Part shown: one piece after another, positions 28,675-37,326 of the stretch | Numbering within the stretch: position 1 is the stretch's first letter | How the letters are laid out: each line of letters opens with the position of its first letter | Source of the DNA: Phycisphaerae bacterium | GTDB lineage: Bacteria > Planctomycetota > Phycisphaerae > Sedimentisphaerales > SM23-30 | NCBI GenBank assembly: GCA_016342495.1 | Contig: JAEIOG010000019.1 | Location: forward strand, 1 to 60,669 | Length of the DNA: 60,669 bases | Direction of reading: 5' to 3' | Translations under genes and position numbers: made by a program | Notes under the pieces: generated by a model | Databases searched by the model: none | Told to the model about the DNA's origin: nothing | Seen by the model: only the letters and a program-made list of their open reading frames with translations

Positions 28675-30426
28675 ATGGGAAAAATCAAAAATATCATTTC
28701 AATGAACTGGCTTACAGGGCCTATATTTGATAAAGAGCTGAGAGTATCCAGCAGGCGGAAACGCAATTATGTAACACGTTTTATCTATATAGTCATATTA
28801 ATACTGTTTATTACTCTAATATGGGTACAAACGGTAAGCCGGTATTACGGGAGCGCAACTTATCAGGCATCGCGGATGTCCAGAGCTGGAATCGAAATAA
28901 CAACACTTATCATCTGGATTCAGTTTTGCTGTACCCAGCTATTTACCCTTGTCATGCTCAGCACCGCTATCGGCGATGAAATCTATAACAAAACCCTTGG
29001 TGCCTTAATGACCACCCCGATCAATAGTTTCCAGATTGTCATGGGAAAATTATTGAGTAAGCTGTTACAGATATTTCTTATCATTTGTATTTCTCTGCCG
29101 ATTCTAGCTGTAATACGTGTTTTTGGCGGTGTTCAATGGGGCTTTATTATATCCAGCTTTTTTATAAATATTACAACTGTCATATTTATTGGCTCTTTGA
29201 CAATATTCTTTTCCATATTCAGTCGAAAGTCTTATGTTGTTATTATTTTTACATTATTATCAATGGGGGCAATATTTTTGCTGTTCCCGCTTGCTGTTGG
29301 CTTTTTAACTGACTGGACTAATGACGACGCTATATTAAAACCATTATTTTATGCTAATCCCTATGTCGTTTTAGGTGCTAACACAGAAGGAATGATGAGC
29401 AGCAGGCAATGGCTATCCTTTTCTACGGCTATCCACTGCGTTTTTATGCTCACAGCTTCAGCAGTTGTCCTGACTTTTGTTGTAACACAGGTAAGAAAAG
29501 TAGCACTTCGGCAGATTACCGGCCAGGCAATTTTTGCAAAAAAACCCTCTAAAAAAAATGCAAAAGATTTTGCGGGCCAAAAAATTACAGACATACCGAT
29601 TGGCAAGATAAAGAAATCTCCAGTTTTATGGCGGGAATTACGCAATTCGGTATTTCGCCGCCATAAAAAGTTGTCTATTATCTTTGGCAGCCTGCTATTG
29701 TTAATTATTGCTATTGTCTATCTGGTATGCGCTAGTGAAAATGGTTTTCGGGATAATGACACCCATAAGGTCTTTTCATGTATTTATTTTGCACTTGCCC
29801 TGCTGTTTACAATTGTACTGCCTGCGACATGCATCACAACGGAAAAAGAAGCCCGATCATGGCCTATTTTGCTGGCTACAACATTATCCAGCCATCAAAT
29901 TTTATGGGGAAAAATTATCGGGGTAGTAAAACGTATCTCTATTACATGGGTATTATTATTTGCCCATGTAGGGGTGTTTGTATTTTTAAACAATATTCAC
30001 TGGTTGGCACTTTTCATGCTTGGCATTATATCATTTGGCATTACAGCTTTATTTACTGGTAGTGGCTTATATTTCAGCAGTCGATTCAAAAAGAGTACCA
30101 CAGCAGTCATTATGAATTTTGTACTTGGAATTATTTTATTCGCCGCCATTCCTTTTATATTATATATTTCATTAGAACTGTCAAACTCAAGCGATGATCT
30201 GGCTGATACATATTGCAACAGTATCCCATTTGTTCAGGTTGTGATGGCTATTGCGCATACGACAAAATATAATTCTTCTACATTAATAGACCGCTATTGG
30301 CCCAGCGGTGAGCTCCATGCGTTCGATGGACTGGCGGTCATGGTATTTTTCATGTTCGTCAACTGCATATTAGGCATGATTATGGCACTTATAGCAAAAA
30401 GAAACTTCCGCAAAAGGATATTCTGA
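28675..30426 (+). CDS. ABC-2 type permease, paralogue 3
   Basis: A 583-aa paralogue and the last gene of the run, with GGGAG before its ATG. It carries LTGPIFDKELRVSSRRKRNY, IYNKTLGALMTTPINSFQIVMGKL and TTEKEARSWPILLATTLSSH. Its closeness to paralogue 2 suggests the most recent duplication was between these two. Three permeases for one ATPase implies either alternative heterodimers or a multi-part channel (inference). Confidence 0.88.
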   Translation: MGKIKNIISMNWLTGPIFDKELRVSSRRKRNYVTRFIYIVILILFITLIWVQTVSRYYGSATYQASRMSRAGIEITTLIIWIQFCCTQLFTLVMLSTAIGDEIYNKTLGALMTTPINSFQIVMGKLLSKLLQIFLIICISLPILAVIRVFGGVQWGFIISSFFINITTVIFIGSLTIFFSIFSRKSYVVIIFTLLSMGAIFLLFPLAVGFLTDWTNDDAILKPLFYANPYVVLGANTEGMMSSRQWLSFSTAIHCVFMLTASAVVLTFVVTQVRKVALRQITGQAIFAKKPSKKNAKDFAGQKITDIPIGKIKKSPVLWRELRNSVFRRHKKLSIIFGSLLLLIIAIVYLVCASENGFRDNDTHKVFSCIYFALALLFTIVLPATCITTEKEARSWPILLATTLSSHQILWGKIIGVVKRISITWVLLFAHVGVFVFLNNIHWLALFMLGIISFGITALFTGSGLYFSSRFKKSTTAVIMNFVLGIILFAAIPFILYISLELSNSSDDLADTYCNSIPFVQVVMAIAHTTKYNSSTLIDRYWPSGELHAFDGLAVMVFFMFVNCILGMIMALIAKRNFRKRIF

Positions 30427-30597
30427 TGTTGTATAGGAAAAATAAATGTTACAGAAATAGTAACACTTTAGCAATGTGAAGCAACCAGCGATAATTGGCC
30501 AACAAACAGCGGCCAGCCTCAGCGACCTGCTAAATAATCATGATATAAAGTTGGATGCTAGAATTGTTTAGTCACCATAGAATGGGATGTTTGGCCC

Positions 30598-30627
30598 TAG
30601 CACGGCGCTGCCGCTTCGTGCTATTTT
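30598..30627 (+). terminator. Probable terminator after the ABC-2 permease genes
   Basis: TAGCACG and CGTGCTA form a 7-bp stem around a 12-nt GC-rich loop, followed by TTTT. It lies 170 bp after the last permease stop and would end the 21-kb plus-strand transcript. The intervening sequence shows no gene. Confidence 0.5.
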
Positions 30628-30660
30628 GCTTCAAATGGCTAAAATGTTACCAGAAATATA

Positions 30661-31260
30661 TTATTTGCCTTTGCGGAAGGGACGGAAAAGACTCATATAT
30701 TTATTAATATCTTCTGTTCCTTCCGGCAATAAAGCCTCTTTTTCCACAAAACCAACCTCTTCAATAGAATAAAAAGCTCTGGGGTTGAAAACTTTGATCT
30801 GGGCAACGATATTGTTGACTTCTTTTCGGGGAACAATAGTAAAGAGGATTTTAACTTCCCCAACTTTGCCATGGCCATCAACAATTGTCAATCCATATTT
30901 TTGCTGTTTAAAATGTTCAATCAAATCGGTGGAATCTCTTTTTGTAATAACTCTAATAAGGACAACGCCAAGTGAAAGTTTTTCTACAATCCACATTCCT
31001 ACGAAATTACCGGTAGCAAAACCCGCGGCATAGGCGATATAACAAAGCGGGTTAGAAAGGTTTTTCATAATCTGTCCCATAGCCAAAAGCCAGATAAGTA
31101 CTTCAAAGAACCCAACAATTGGAGCCAGGTATTTCATGCCTCTGGCCACAAAAATTAACCGGACAGTACCAATAGTAACGTCAGTGATTCGCGACAGAAA
31201 AATCAAAATCGGTAAAATAACCCAAGCAAAAAAATCAAAATTAGAGGCTAAAGCCAGCAT
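30661..31260 (-). CDS. DUF2179/UPF0316 family membrane protein
   Basis: A 199-aa protein with three N-terminal transmembrane helices (about 12-32, 42-62, 72-95) and a C-terminal cytoplasmic DUF2179 domain (about 110-175, around VVLIRVITKRDSTDLIEHFK and FTIVPRKEVNNIVAQIKVFN). The family signature SRITDVTIGTVRLIFVARG is clear. The function of this family is unknown. It is a single gene on the minus strand, convergent with the ABC-2 permease run. Confidence 0.9.
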   Translation of the reverse strand: MLALASNFDFFAWVILPILIFLSRITDVTIGTVRLIFVARGMKYLAPIVGFFEVLIWLLAMGQIMKNLSNPLCYIAYAAGFATGNFVGMWIVEKLSLGVVLIRVITKRDSTDLIEHFKQQKYGLTIVDGHGKVGEVKILFTIVPRKEVNNIVAQIKVFNPRAFYSIEEVGFVEKEALLPEGTEDINKYMSLFRPFRKGK

Positions 31261-31450
31261 ATTATAGTTTCCTTCAGGAAGTCAACTTCCTATAAGACAG
31301 AAAATGGCACTTTTAATGAATAAGTTGGTTATGTTATCAATCAAAATGAGATATTCAAGGTTAAACTGAGAAGAATTGCCCAAAAGTTGGCAGAATGATT
31401 TCTCTTAACTGAAATAATATTGACAGGAACGATTTTGACTATAGGACAAT

Positions 31451-31675
31451 TTCATATATTAGACCTGCTAATATTGATAGGGGCAATGACATGAAATCCC
31501 CATCCTTGTTTTTGGCTCAAAATCGATGCTAAATCAAATAAGTTGACCTTGTCATCCCCGCGCAGGCGGGGATCCAGAAAACGCAAACCATGATTTTGGA
31601 TCGAAAACTGGATTCCCGCCTGCGCGGGAATGACATAATTAAATTTCATATATTAGCTTTACTAATAGTGATTAG
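31451..31675. repeat. Imperfect direct repeats flanking the inverted-repeat element
   Basis: TTCATATATTAG is identical at 31451 and 31645, and the match continues imperfectly for about 18 bp (CTAATA-TGAT in both). The copies bracket the inverted-repeat element with about 70 bp on its left and 10 bp on its right. Confidence 0.6.
31551..31634. repeat. Nested inverted-repeat (REP/MITE-like) element
   Basis: Two 27-bp arms (31551-31577 and 31608-31634) are inverted copies differing at two positions. Each arm is itself a hairpin: ATCCCCGC-GCAG-GCGGGGAT on the left and ATTCCCGC-CTGC-GCGGGAAT on the right. The two differences are paired within each arm, so both hairpins stay perfect. Sequences of this kind are widespread short repeats in bacteria and produce spurious 'IPAQAGIQ'-type open frames, one of which is seen here on the minus strand. 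No target-site duplication is evident. Confidence 0.85.
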
Positions 31676-31679
31676 TTAT

Positions 31680-31707
31680 TTGACAAAACCGTGGTATAAT
31701 CTATAAT
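31680..31707 (+). promoter_or_regulatory. Consensus sigma70-type promoter of valS
   Basis: TTGACA at 31680-31685 and TATAAT at 31702-31707 are separated by 16 bp; both hexamers are perfect. The predicted leader is about 100 nt. I see no T-box features in it. Confidence 0.75.
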
Positions 31708-31815
31708 TATCGTTAATAAACACGTGCAACCTCTAAAAAGGATTTCTACAGTTATGGCCGGATTTGTGTGGGGCCAAAACCATTAAATCAATAATGATAG
31801 GACAGGCAAAGAGAA

Positions 31816-34524
31816 ATGACCGAACAATTATCAACAGTATATGAACCTAAGGAACTGGAAACTACCGCTTATAAGCAGTGGCTAGCCTTAAACGCTTTTC
31901 ATGCAGAACCGCCTGCAAACCCTGACGATAAAACTTTACCATATTGCATAATGATACCGCCACCAAATGTTACAGGTGCCCTGCACATGGGCCATGCGCT
32001 GGATAATACCTTACAGGATATACTGATCCGCTATCGTCGCATGCAAGGTTATAACACTCTGTGGATGCCTGGGACGGATCATGCCGGGATTGCAACTCAA
32101 ACTGTCGTTGAAAAACAGGTTTTAGCACAAGATGGTAAAACCAGACATGAACTTGGCCGCGATGAACTACTCAAACGCATCTGGAGCTGGAAAGATCAAT
32201 ATGGCAATCAGATTCTTGACCAGCTTAAAGGCTTGGGTGCCAGTTGTGATTGGGAAAGAACCCGTTTTACACTCGATGATACTTGCGCCAAAGCTGTACG
32301 AAAAACTTTCGTAAAATTATTTGAAGATGGCTTGATCTATCGCGGCAAAAGAATCGTAAACTGGGACCCGGTAACTCAAACCGCCCTGGCTGACGATGAA
32401 GTAGAACATCAAGAAGTTAAGGGCCATTTCTGGCATATTAAATATCCCTTAGCTGATGGCAGCGGCCATGTTGTTGTAGCTACCACCCGGCCTGAAACGA
32501 TGCTGGGAGATACAGCCGTTGCGATAAATCCAAAAGATGATCGTGCGGCTGAATTAGTTGGCAAAACGATTATGCTTCCATTAATGAACCGTGAGATTCC
32601 GATTATTGCAGATGACCATGTCAAACGCGATGAAGGCACAGGCTGCCTGAAAGTCACCCCAGCTCATGATCCAAACGATTACGCTATCGGGCTAAGACAT
32701 AATCTCGAACAGATTAATGTAATGAACCCTGACGCTTCTATTAATGAGCTAGGCGGTAAATATCAGGGAATGGACCGCTACGAAGCGAGAAAAGCTGTTA
32801 TCGCTGATCTCGAAGCCCAGGGGCTATTGGTAAAGGTTGTCGATCATATTCATCAGGTTGGCCATAGCTATCGCAGCCATGCGGTTATTGAACCATATCT
32901 TTCGGATCAATGGTATGTCAAAGTCGGCCCGCTGGCTAAACCTGGGATTAAAGCGGTTGAAGATGGCAAAATCAAATTCCACCCGGCTCGCTATAGCGAC
33001 ACCTATTTGAATTGGCTCAAAGGCATTCGTGACTGGTGTATTAGTCGACAGCTCTGGTGGGGACATAGAATACCAATCTGGTATTGTGCTGATTGTGATG
33101 AATTGACAACCGGCATTGAAGACCCAACTGAATGCCAACATTGTAAAAGCAAAAATATCGAACAAGACCCAGATGTTCTTGACACCTGGTTTTCCAGCTC
33201 GCTGTGGCCCTTCAGTACACTGGGTTGGCCTGAAGAAACCCCGGAATTGAAATATTATTACCCTACCAGCACTCTGGTTACAGGTCGTGATATTATTACG
33301 CTTTGGGTTTCTCGCATGGTAATGCTTGGCATCTACAATATGGGCGATGTGCCATTTAAAGATGTTTTCATTCATGGCACAATTCTGGATGGCAAAGGTG
33401 AACGTATGAGCAAAAGTAAAGGCAATGGCGTTGATCCTCTGGCTATTATCGATAGCTATGGTGCTGATGCGATGCGGTTCAGTCTGGCTCAGATGACCAC
33501 CGAAAGCCAGGATATGCGTATGCCAGTGACTCAAGACGAAAATGGCATGAATAAAAGCGAGAAATTCGATATTGGACGCAACTTCTGCAATAAGCTTTGG
33601 AACGCTTCACGCTTTGCGATGATGAATCTGGAAAACATGTCAGAAAAGCCAGTTACCGCAGCAGATTTGAAATTTGAAGATAAATGGATTTTGTCGCGAT
33701 TAAATGATTCTATCAAGGCTATCAATGTCCAACTGGATGAATTTAAATTCAGTGATCCAGCTAATTCGCTTTATAAATTCTTTTGGACCGAACTTTGTGA
33801 CTGGTATCTGGAACTTATTAAGCCACGCATGCGTGATGAAAGCCAAAAGCATGTCGCCCAACAGGTATTGGCATTGGTGCTGGATGGGTGTTTAAGATTG
33901 ATGCATCCGTTTATGCCTTTTATAACCGAGGGGATATTCCAGAGCTTAAATGGCCTATGCAAAAACCGCGGCATCGAAGGGGTTATGTCTCTTAAAAGCA
34001 GTGATAATCTGATTAATGCCCATTGGCCGGAATTAAACGATAGCCTGATTGATTGCGAACTGGAACAGCAAATGAACCAGATTCAAACGGTTATTCGTCT
34101 GCTTCGCGATATTCGCACCCGTTATCAGGTTGCGCCCAGAGATAGCGTTAATATTACCATCAAAGCTGCGCAAGAAACCGCAAATATATTCGAAAGTCAA
34201 AAACATTTAATTGCGAATCTGGCTAATATTGCAGAAGCAAATATTGGGCCAGATGTCCAAAAGCCCGCCAATGCCGCAACAGCTGTTGATGGCGAAGTTG
34301 AGGTTTTTGTTGAAGGCGTTGTTGATGTCGAAGCTGAACGTAGCAGACTAAGCAAACAACTGGAAACTGTTATGAAAGGTTTCAATGGCTGTCAGGCTAA
34401 ATTAAATAATGAGAATTTCGTCAGCCGGGCCAAGCCCGAAGTGGTCGAAAGTGAAAAGCAGCGATTGGAACAACTGCGAGAGCAGGTTCAGACGATTCAG
34501 AAAAATATTGATGATTTAGGATAA
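31816..34524 (+). CDS. valS: Valyl-tRNA synthetase
   Basis: A 902-aa class I aminoacyl-tRNA synthetase that charges tRNA-Val in the cytoplasm. The HIGH motif lies in PPNVTGALHMGHAL (about 48-61) and the KMSKS loop reads GERMSKSKGNG (about 527-537). The editing domain between them contains TTRPETMLGDTAVAINP and DEGTGCLKVTPAHDPNDY. The C-terminus has the valine-enzyme coiled-coil arm (around VDVEAERSRLSKQLETV and PEVVESEKQRLEQLREQV). The length is normal for the family. It is a single-gene unit with its own promoter and no frame defects. Confidence 0.97.
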   Translation: MTEQLSTVYEPKELETTAYKQWLALNAFHAEPPANPDDKTLPYCIMIPPPNVTGALHMGHALDNTLQDILIRYRRMQGYNTLWMPGTDHAGIATQTVVEKQVLAQDGKTRHELGRDELLKRIWSWKDQYGNQILDQLKGLGASCDWERTRFTLDDTCAKAVRKTFVKLFEDGLIYRGKRIVNWDPVTQTALADDEVEHQEVKGHFWHIKYPLADGSGHVVVATTRPETMLGDTAVAINPKDDRAAELVGKTIMLPLMNREIPIIADDHVKRDEGTGCLKVTPAHDPNDYAIGLRHNLEQINVMNPDASINELGGKYQGMDRYEARKAVIADLEAQGLLVKVVDHIHQVGHSYRSHAVIEPYLSDQWYVKVGPLAKPGIKAVEDGKIKFHPARYSDTYLNWLKGIRDWCISRQLWWGHRIPIWYCADCDELTTGIEDPTECQHCKSKNIEQDPDVLDTWFSSSLWPFSTLGWPEETPELKYYYPTSTLVTGRDIITLWVSRMVMLGIYNMGDVPFKDVFIHGTILDGKGERMSKSKGNGVDPLAIIDSYGADAMRFSLAQMTTESQDMRMPVTQDENGMNKSEKFDIGRNFCNKLWNASRFAMMNLENMSEKPVTAADLKFEDKWILSRLNDSIKAINVQLDEFKFSDPANSLYKFFWTELCDWYLELIKPRMRDESQKHVAQQVLALVLDGCLRLMHPFMPFITEGIFQSLNGLCKNRGIEGVMSLKSSDNLINAHWPELNDSLIDCELEQQMNQIQTVIRLLRDIRTRYQVAPRDSVNITIKAAQETANIFESQKHLIANLANIAEANIGPDVQKPANAATAVDGEVEVFVEGVVDVEAERSRLSKQLETVMKGFNGCQAKLNNENFVSRAKPEVVESEKQRLEQLREQVQTIQKNIDDLG

Positions 34525-34618
34525 AAAAAACAGCTTACCCGTAAGGCGTTGATGATAATTCGTTGTGATCCAGGGTATAAGACGAATTATCACTACGCTT
34601 TTTGATACGGGTAAGCTG
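34523..34618 (-). terminator. Long structured hairpin terminator of the pilus operon
   Basis: Outer arms CAGCTTACCCGT (34531-34542) and ACGGGTAAGCTG (34607-34618) pair perfectly over 12 bp. An inner stem GATAATTCGT (34554-34563) with ACGAATTATC (34582-34591) pairs over 10 bp, with GC-rich partial pairing between them. Read on the minus strand, the outer arm is followed by eight T residues, so it should terminate the pseudopilin genes. On the plus strand no T tract follows, so it is a poor terminator for valS. An 88-nt stem is unusually long for a plain terminator. Confidence 0.75.
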
Positions 34619-34645
34619 ATGATCCTAATTTATTGGGTTGTCTAT

Positions 34646-35191
34646 TTATCTATAAATAACATTTCTTGGCACAGCAGATGCACTTATGGTTCGGGAAACT
34701 GAGCCATTGGTTACTGCAAATTTAACCCGAACAACGCCTACGGTACCTGTTGGCAAGGTAGCATCCAGAGGCAACGAAGCGGTAAAAACCGGCTGGCCTG
34801 AAATAGCGGAAACATTATCGAGAACGGTATACCAGGTGCCATTGTCGATACGGGTTTTCAATGTAGAGTCACCTGTGTCATAAGCATAGTCCACCACTCG
34901 CCCCGCAGAATCAACCATTGTCATACTCATGCCATCAAAAGCCACATCAATAGTATCACTGTCAGGGTCATTAGAAGCAGAACGCACTATCGCACAAAAC
35001 TGTGAAAGAGCATTGCGTGATGAAGCCGATGCGCCGGTCATTTCATTATTAGCCTTATAGCTGTCAAAAGCTGAACTAAAAGCGGTCGCAACAGCAACCA
35101 GCATAATAGCAGTAATCGCTAAAGCCATCAATAATTCTACCAGAGTCACACCTCTGCGACATTTATTTTTTATGTATTTTTGTGTTATCAT
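34646..35191 (-). CDS. Prepilin-type protein (PilW/GspJ-like pseudopilin)
   Basis: A 181-aa secreted pseudopilin. The class III signal is short and basic (MITQKYIKNKCRRG) and is cleaved before VTLVELLMALAITAIMLVAVA, with the conserved Glu at mature position 5. The remainder (about 40-181) is a beta-rich globular domain containing DPDSDTIDVAFDGMSMTMVD, as in minor pilins of the PilW/GspJ type. It is the last gene of the minus-strand pilus operon, 4 bp after the PilX-like gene. Confidence 0.85.
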   Translation of the reverse strand: MITQKYIKNKCRRGVTLVELLMALAITAIMLVAVATAFSSAFDSYKANNEMTGASASSRNALSQFCAIVRSASNDPDSDTIDVAFDGMSMTMVDSAGRVVDYAYDTGDSTLKTRIDNGTWYTVLDNVSAISGQPVFTASLPLDATLPTGTVGVVRVKFAVTNGSVSRTISASAVPRNVIYR

Positions 35192-35195
35192 TTTT

Positions 35196-36800
35196 TTATA
35201 GTTCTAAGTAAGTGCCACTGTTTTTCTTAATAACAATTGGAGTTTTGATGCCGCTGGGCAACATTTTTTCCTGATCAGGTCTAATATTAATTATACCAAT
35301 ATCGCCTATTTCGGTAGTTTCAGAACCGCCATCACTAAGAGTTACACCAATATTAGTTACATAACCGCTGGTCCACTGGGTGGTATCAGTCATAGAGATA
35401 ATCGTGCCATCAATTTGAGCATTGCCGCGAACATCAACAATACCGCCAATAACTGCACCGGTTAGCTGATTATTGGTACCGGTAGCGGCGTTAGCATTAC
35501 CAAGGTTGACATTAAAATTAGGAGCCAGAATTGTAGCTTCTTCCATAGCCTGATTATTAAACACAGCATCACCAGTGAAATACAGACAGTTATATTGCCA
35601 CTTAAGTACACTTGGAACATCGGTTACAATCACACCATTGAAAGTGCAGTCATCAAATCTGACATTATTGTAATAACTTGAAGTACTCTTATAACAATCA
35701 ACATAAAGAACACCTTCAAATGTACAATTTTTGAAAAGTGCATTTCTGTTATCAGGAAGCCTTACATCTTTAAAGTGTACGCCATCATAAACATGACGAT
35801 AAAGTTTAAGGCTGGAAGAATATTTAGGAGCATTGTAGTTTCCTGCAGCATGAGGAAAATATTCAACACTGGTATAGCTGGCTGAAGGAATATCAGGCAA
35901 TCCCTGCCGATACATATCCGTATTGTAATCATTAATATTCATGCCGGGCACATTAGATTCGACACCATAGTTAATACCTTCATGGTGACCCTGTACCTCG
36001 TCAATTGAGCTATAAACTCTGTTACCATCATCATCAAAAATGGCGTTGCCATCTTCGTCGAGAGTTTCCAGCTGCCAGGATGCATCATCAGCCTGCTCTT
36101 TAGTAAAAACGGTATTGATTGTACCATTAATTTTTGAATCGCTGGTCATATTAAATGGAGCACAGGCGGGATTATCCCAATCGGTATAGACATCGCCATC
36201 GATGGTCGAATCACCGGTAAGCCAAATACGGCCCCGGCTGGCAATAGCATAATTTAATACATCAGCATCTTTGGCAATACTAAATTCCATAGTAATAGCT
36301 TTGGTGGAATCTCCGGCAACGCCAAGGCTGGTTACGGACATTTTATGAGGGGTTACAGAATCACCAGCCTGGAATTGAAATACTAGGCTGAAACCTTCAC
36401 TGGCTGAATCCAGCTTAATCGCTCCGGCAGAAGGTAGCTTAATCGTGTTCGAGGAAGAGCTATAGCTTATAGATAAGCCCGACATCAATGGCGAACCCGA
36501 CATTTGACTTACCACATGGTCTTTGAAGTAGCCAAAGCTGGTTAAAGCTTCATTTTCACTGACAACATTATAATAGGTATAAACATCAGAGGGAGGATCA
36601 TAGTTATTAACCAGATAAATCGCATAGTTCAGGCCCGATTCAGCGGCGGCCTGAGCCTTGGTTAAATGGCTATGATTTTCCGACATTTTTACATTCAGCG
36701 AACTCATGTGGGCAAATGAGATAGCTAATGCCGAAAACAGCAAAATGAAAAACATCGCCATTATTGAGCTAAATCCAGAATTATATATTTTAGTTTTCAT
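35196..36800 (-). CDS. PilX-like pilus protein with beta-helix or polymer-forming region
   Basis: A 534-aa exported protein. The N-terminus (GFSSIMAMFFILLFSALAISFAHM) is a PilX_N-type membrane helix and is followed by an AEQALAESGLNYA-like segment (TKAQAAAESGLNYAIYLVNN). The rest is extracytoplasmic. Several stretches (LTGDSTIDGDVYTD, TSDSKINGTINT, RGNAQIDGTIISM) have the short hydrophobic-Gly-Asp periodicity of bactofilin-like or right-handed beta-helix folds, here about residues 195-500. Typical PilX is about 200 aa, so this one is much enlarged. It lies between two pseudopilin genes and probably belongs to the pilus tip complex. Confidence 0.75.
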   Translation of the reverse strand: MKTKIYNSGFSSIMAMFFILLFSALAISFAHMSSLNVKMSENHSHLTKAQAAAESGLNYAIYLVNNYDPPSDVYTYYNVVSENEALTSFGYFKDHVVSQMSGSPLMSGLSISYSSSSNTIKLPSAGAIKLDSASEGFSLVFQFQAGDSVTPHKMSVTSLGVAGDSTKAITMEFSIAKDADVLNYAIASRGRIWLTGDSTIDGDVYTDWDNPACAPFNMTSDSKINGTINTVFTKEQADDASWQLETLDEDGNAIFDDDGNRVYSSIDEVQGHHEGINYGVESNVPGMNINDYNTDMYRQGLPDIPSASYTSVEYFPHAAGNYNAPKYSSSLKLYRHVYDGVHFKDVRLPDNRNALFKNCTFEGVLYVDCYKSTSSYYNNVRFDDCTFNGVIVTDVPSVLKWQYNCLYFTGDAVFNNQAMEEATILAPNFNVNLGNANAATGTNNQLTGAVIGGIVDVRGNAQIDGTIISMTDTTQWTSGYVTNIGVTLSDGGSETTEIGDIGIINIRPDQEKMLPSGIKTPIVIKKNSGTYLEL

Positions 36801-36848
36801 GAGAATCTCGTTTCTTCTAACGTTTCAGTGCTAAACAACCACGCAAGA

Positions 36849-37268
36849 TTATTTCACACGCAGCCAGGTTACCTCGGTAATATTTTTCCCGCTCTGGGCA
36901 ATACTTGCAGTAAGCAAAACCGCTTGTGGATTTGAACCTGTATATGTATTCATAGAATAAGGATCAACATAAACAGCAGATATGCTTTGCTGATAATTAT
37001 TCATTCCTTCAATCGAATCGCCCATAGCGTCAACACCATCAAAGGTCAAACCATTGTATTGAGTAAGAACATCAAAAGGTTCCTCATCGGTCATGGAACG
37101 TATCTGATCAGCTAAAAACACCGAAGCGGCCAAATCATTGCCAAACTTGTTGACCTGGGTACCTGTAGCCATCATCAGCATTAAACCAGTAATACCAAAA
37201 CCAACAATTATGACCGCTAATAAAACTTCTATTAACGTAAAACCTTTTTGTTTGCATTTGTAACACAT
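36849..37268 (-). CDS. Prepilin-type N-methylation protein (PilV/GspI-like)
   Basis: About 139 aa from the ATG at 37268, chosen because AGGTAAA precedes it and it gives a correct class III prepilin leader; the longer open frame (to 37400) would overlap pilC. The leader MCYKCKQKG is cleaved before FTLIEVLLAVIIVGFGITGLMLMMATG. The remainder includes DQIRSMTDEEPFDVL, typical of PilV/GspI minor pseudopilins. It sits downstream of pilC. Confidence 0.85.
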   Translation of the reverse strand: MCYKCKQKGFTLIEVLLAVIIVGFGITGLMLMMATGTQVNKFGNDLAASVFLADQIRSMTDEEPFDVLTQYNGLTFDGVDAMGDSIEGMNNYQQSISAVYVDPYSMNTYTGSNPQAVLLTASIAQSGKNITEVTWLRVK

Positions 37269-37326
37269 AATATTTACCTGAAATAATTTAACACTTTCAA
37301 ACATTGACACCTTCAAACTTTTTTTC

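Larger units (their letters stand above)
31261..31815. other. Gene-free region with repeats and the valS promoter
   Basis: This 555-bp gap between the divergent DUF2179 and valS genes holds no credible gene. It contains a nested inverted-repeat element (31551-31634), a pair of imperfect direct repeats flanking it (31451-31480 and 31645-31675), and the valS promoter. The remainder is AT-rich. Confidence 0.7.

Noticed and set aside
31452-31649. Minus-strand 65-codon frame containing VIPAQAGIQ and DPRLRGDDK
   Set aside because: It is generated entirely by the inverted-repeat element; this peptide pattern is a well-known by-product of such repeats, and there is no ribosome-binding site.
31680-31700. 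TTGACA with the nearer TATAAT (31695-31700) as a promoter
   Set aside because: The 9-bp spacing is too short; the second TATAAT at 31702 gives a normal 16-bp spacing and was used instead.
31714-31815. T-box riboswitch in the valS leader
   Set aside because: The 100-nt leader has no T-box sequence, no specifier-loop geometry and no terminator/antiterminator pair.
32824-33534. 236-codon minus-strand frame inside valS
   Set aside because: Antisense shadow of a highly conserved gene with His/Asn/Ile-rich composition and no recognisable family.
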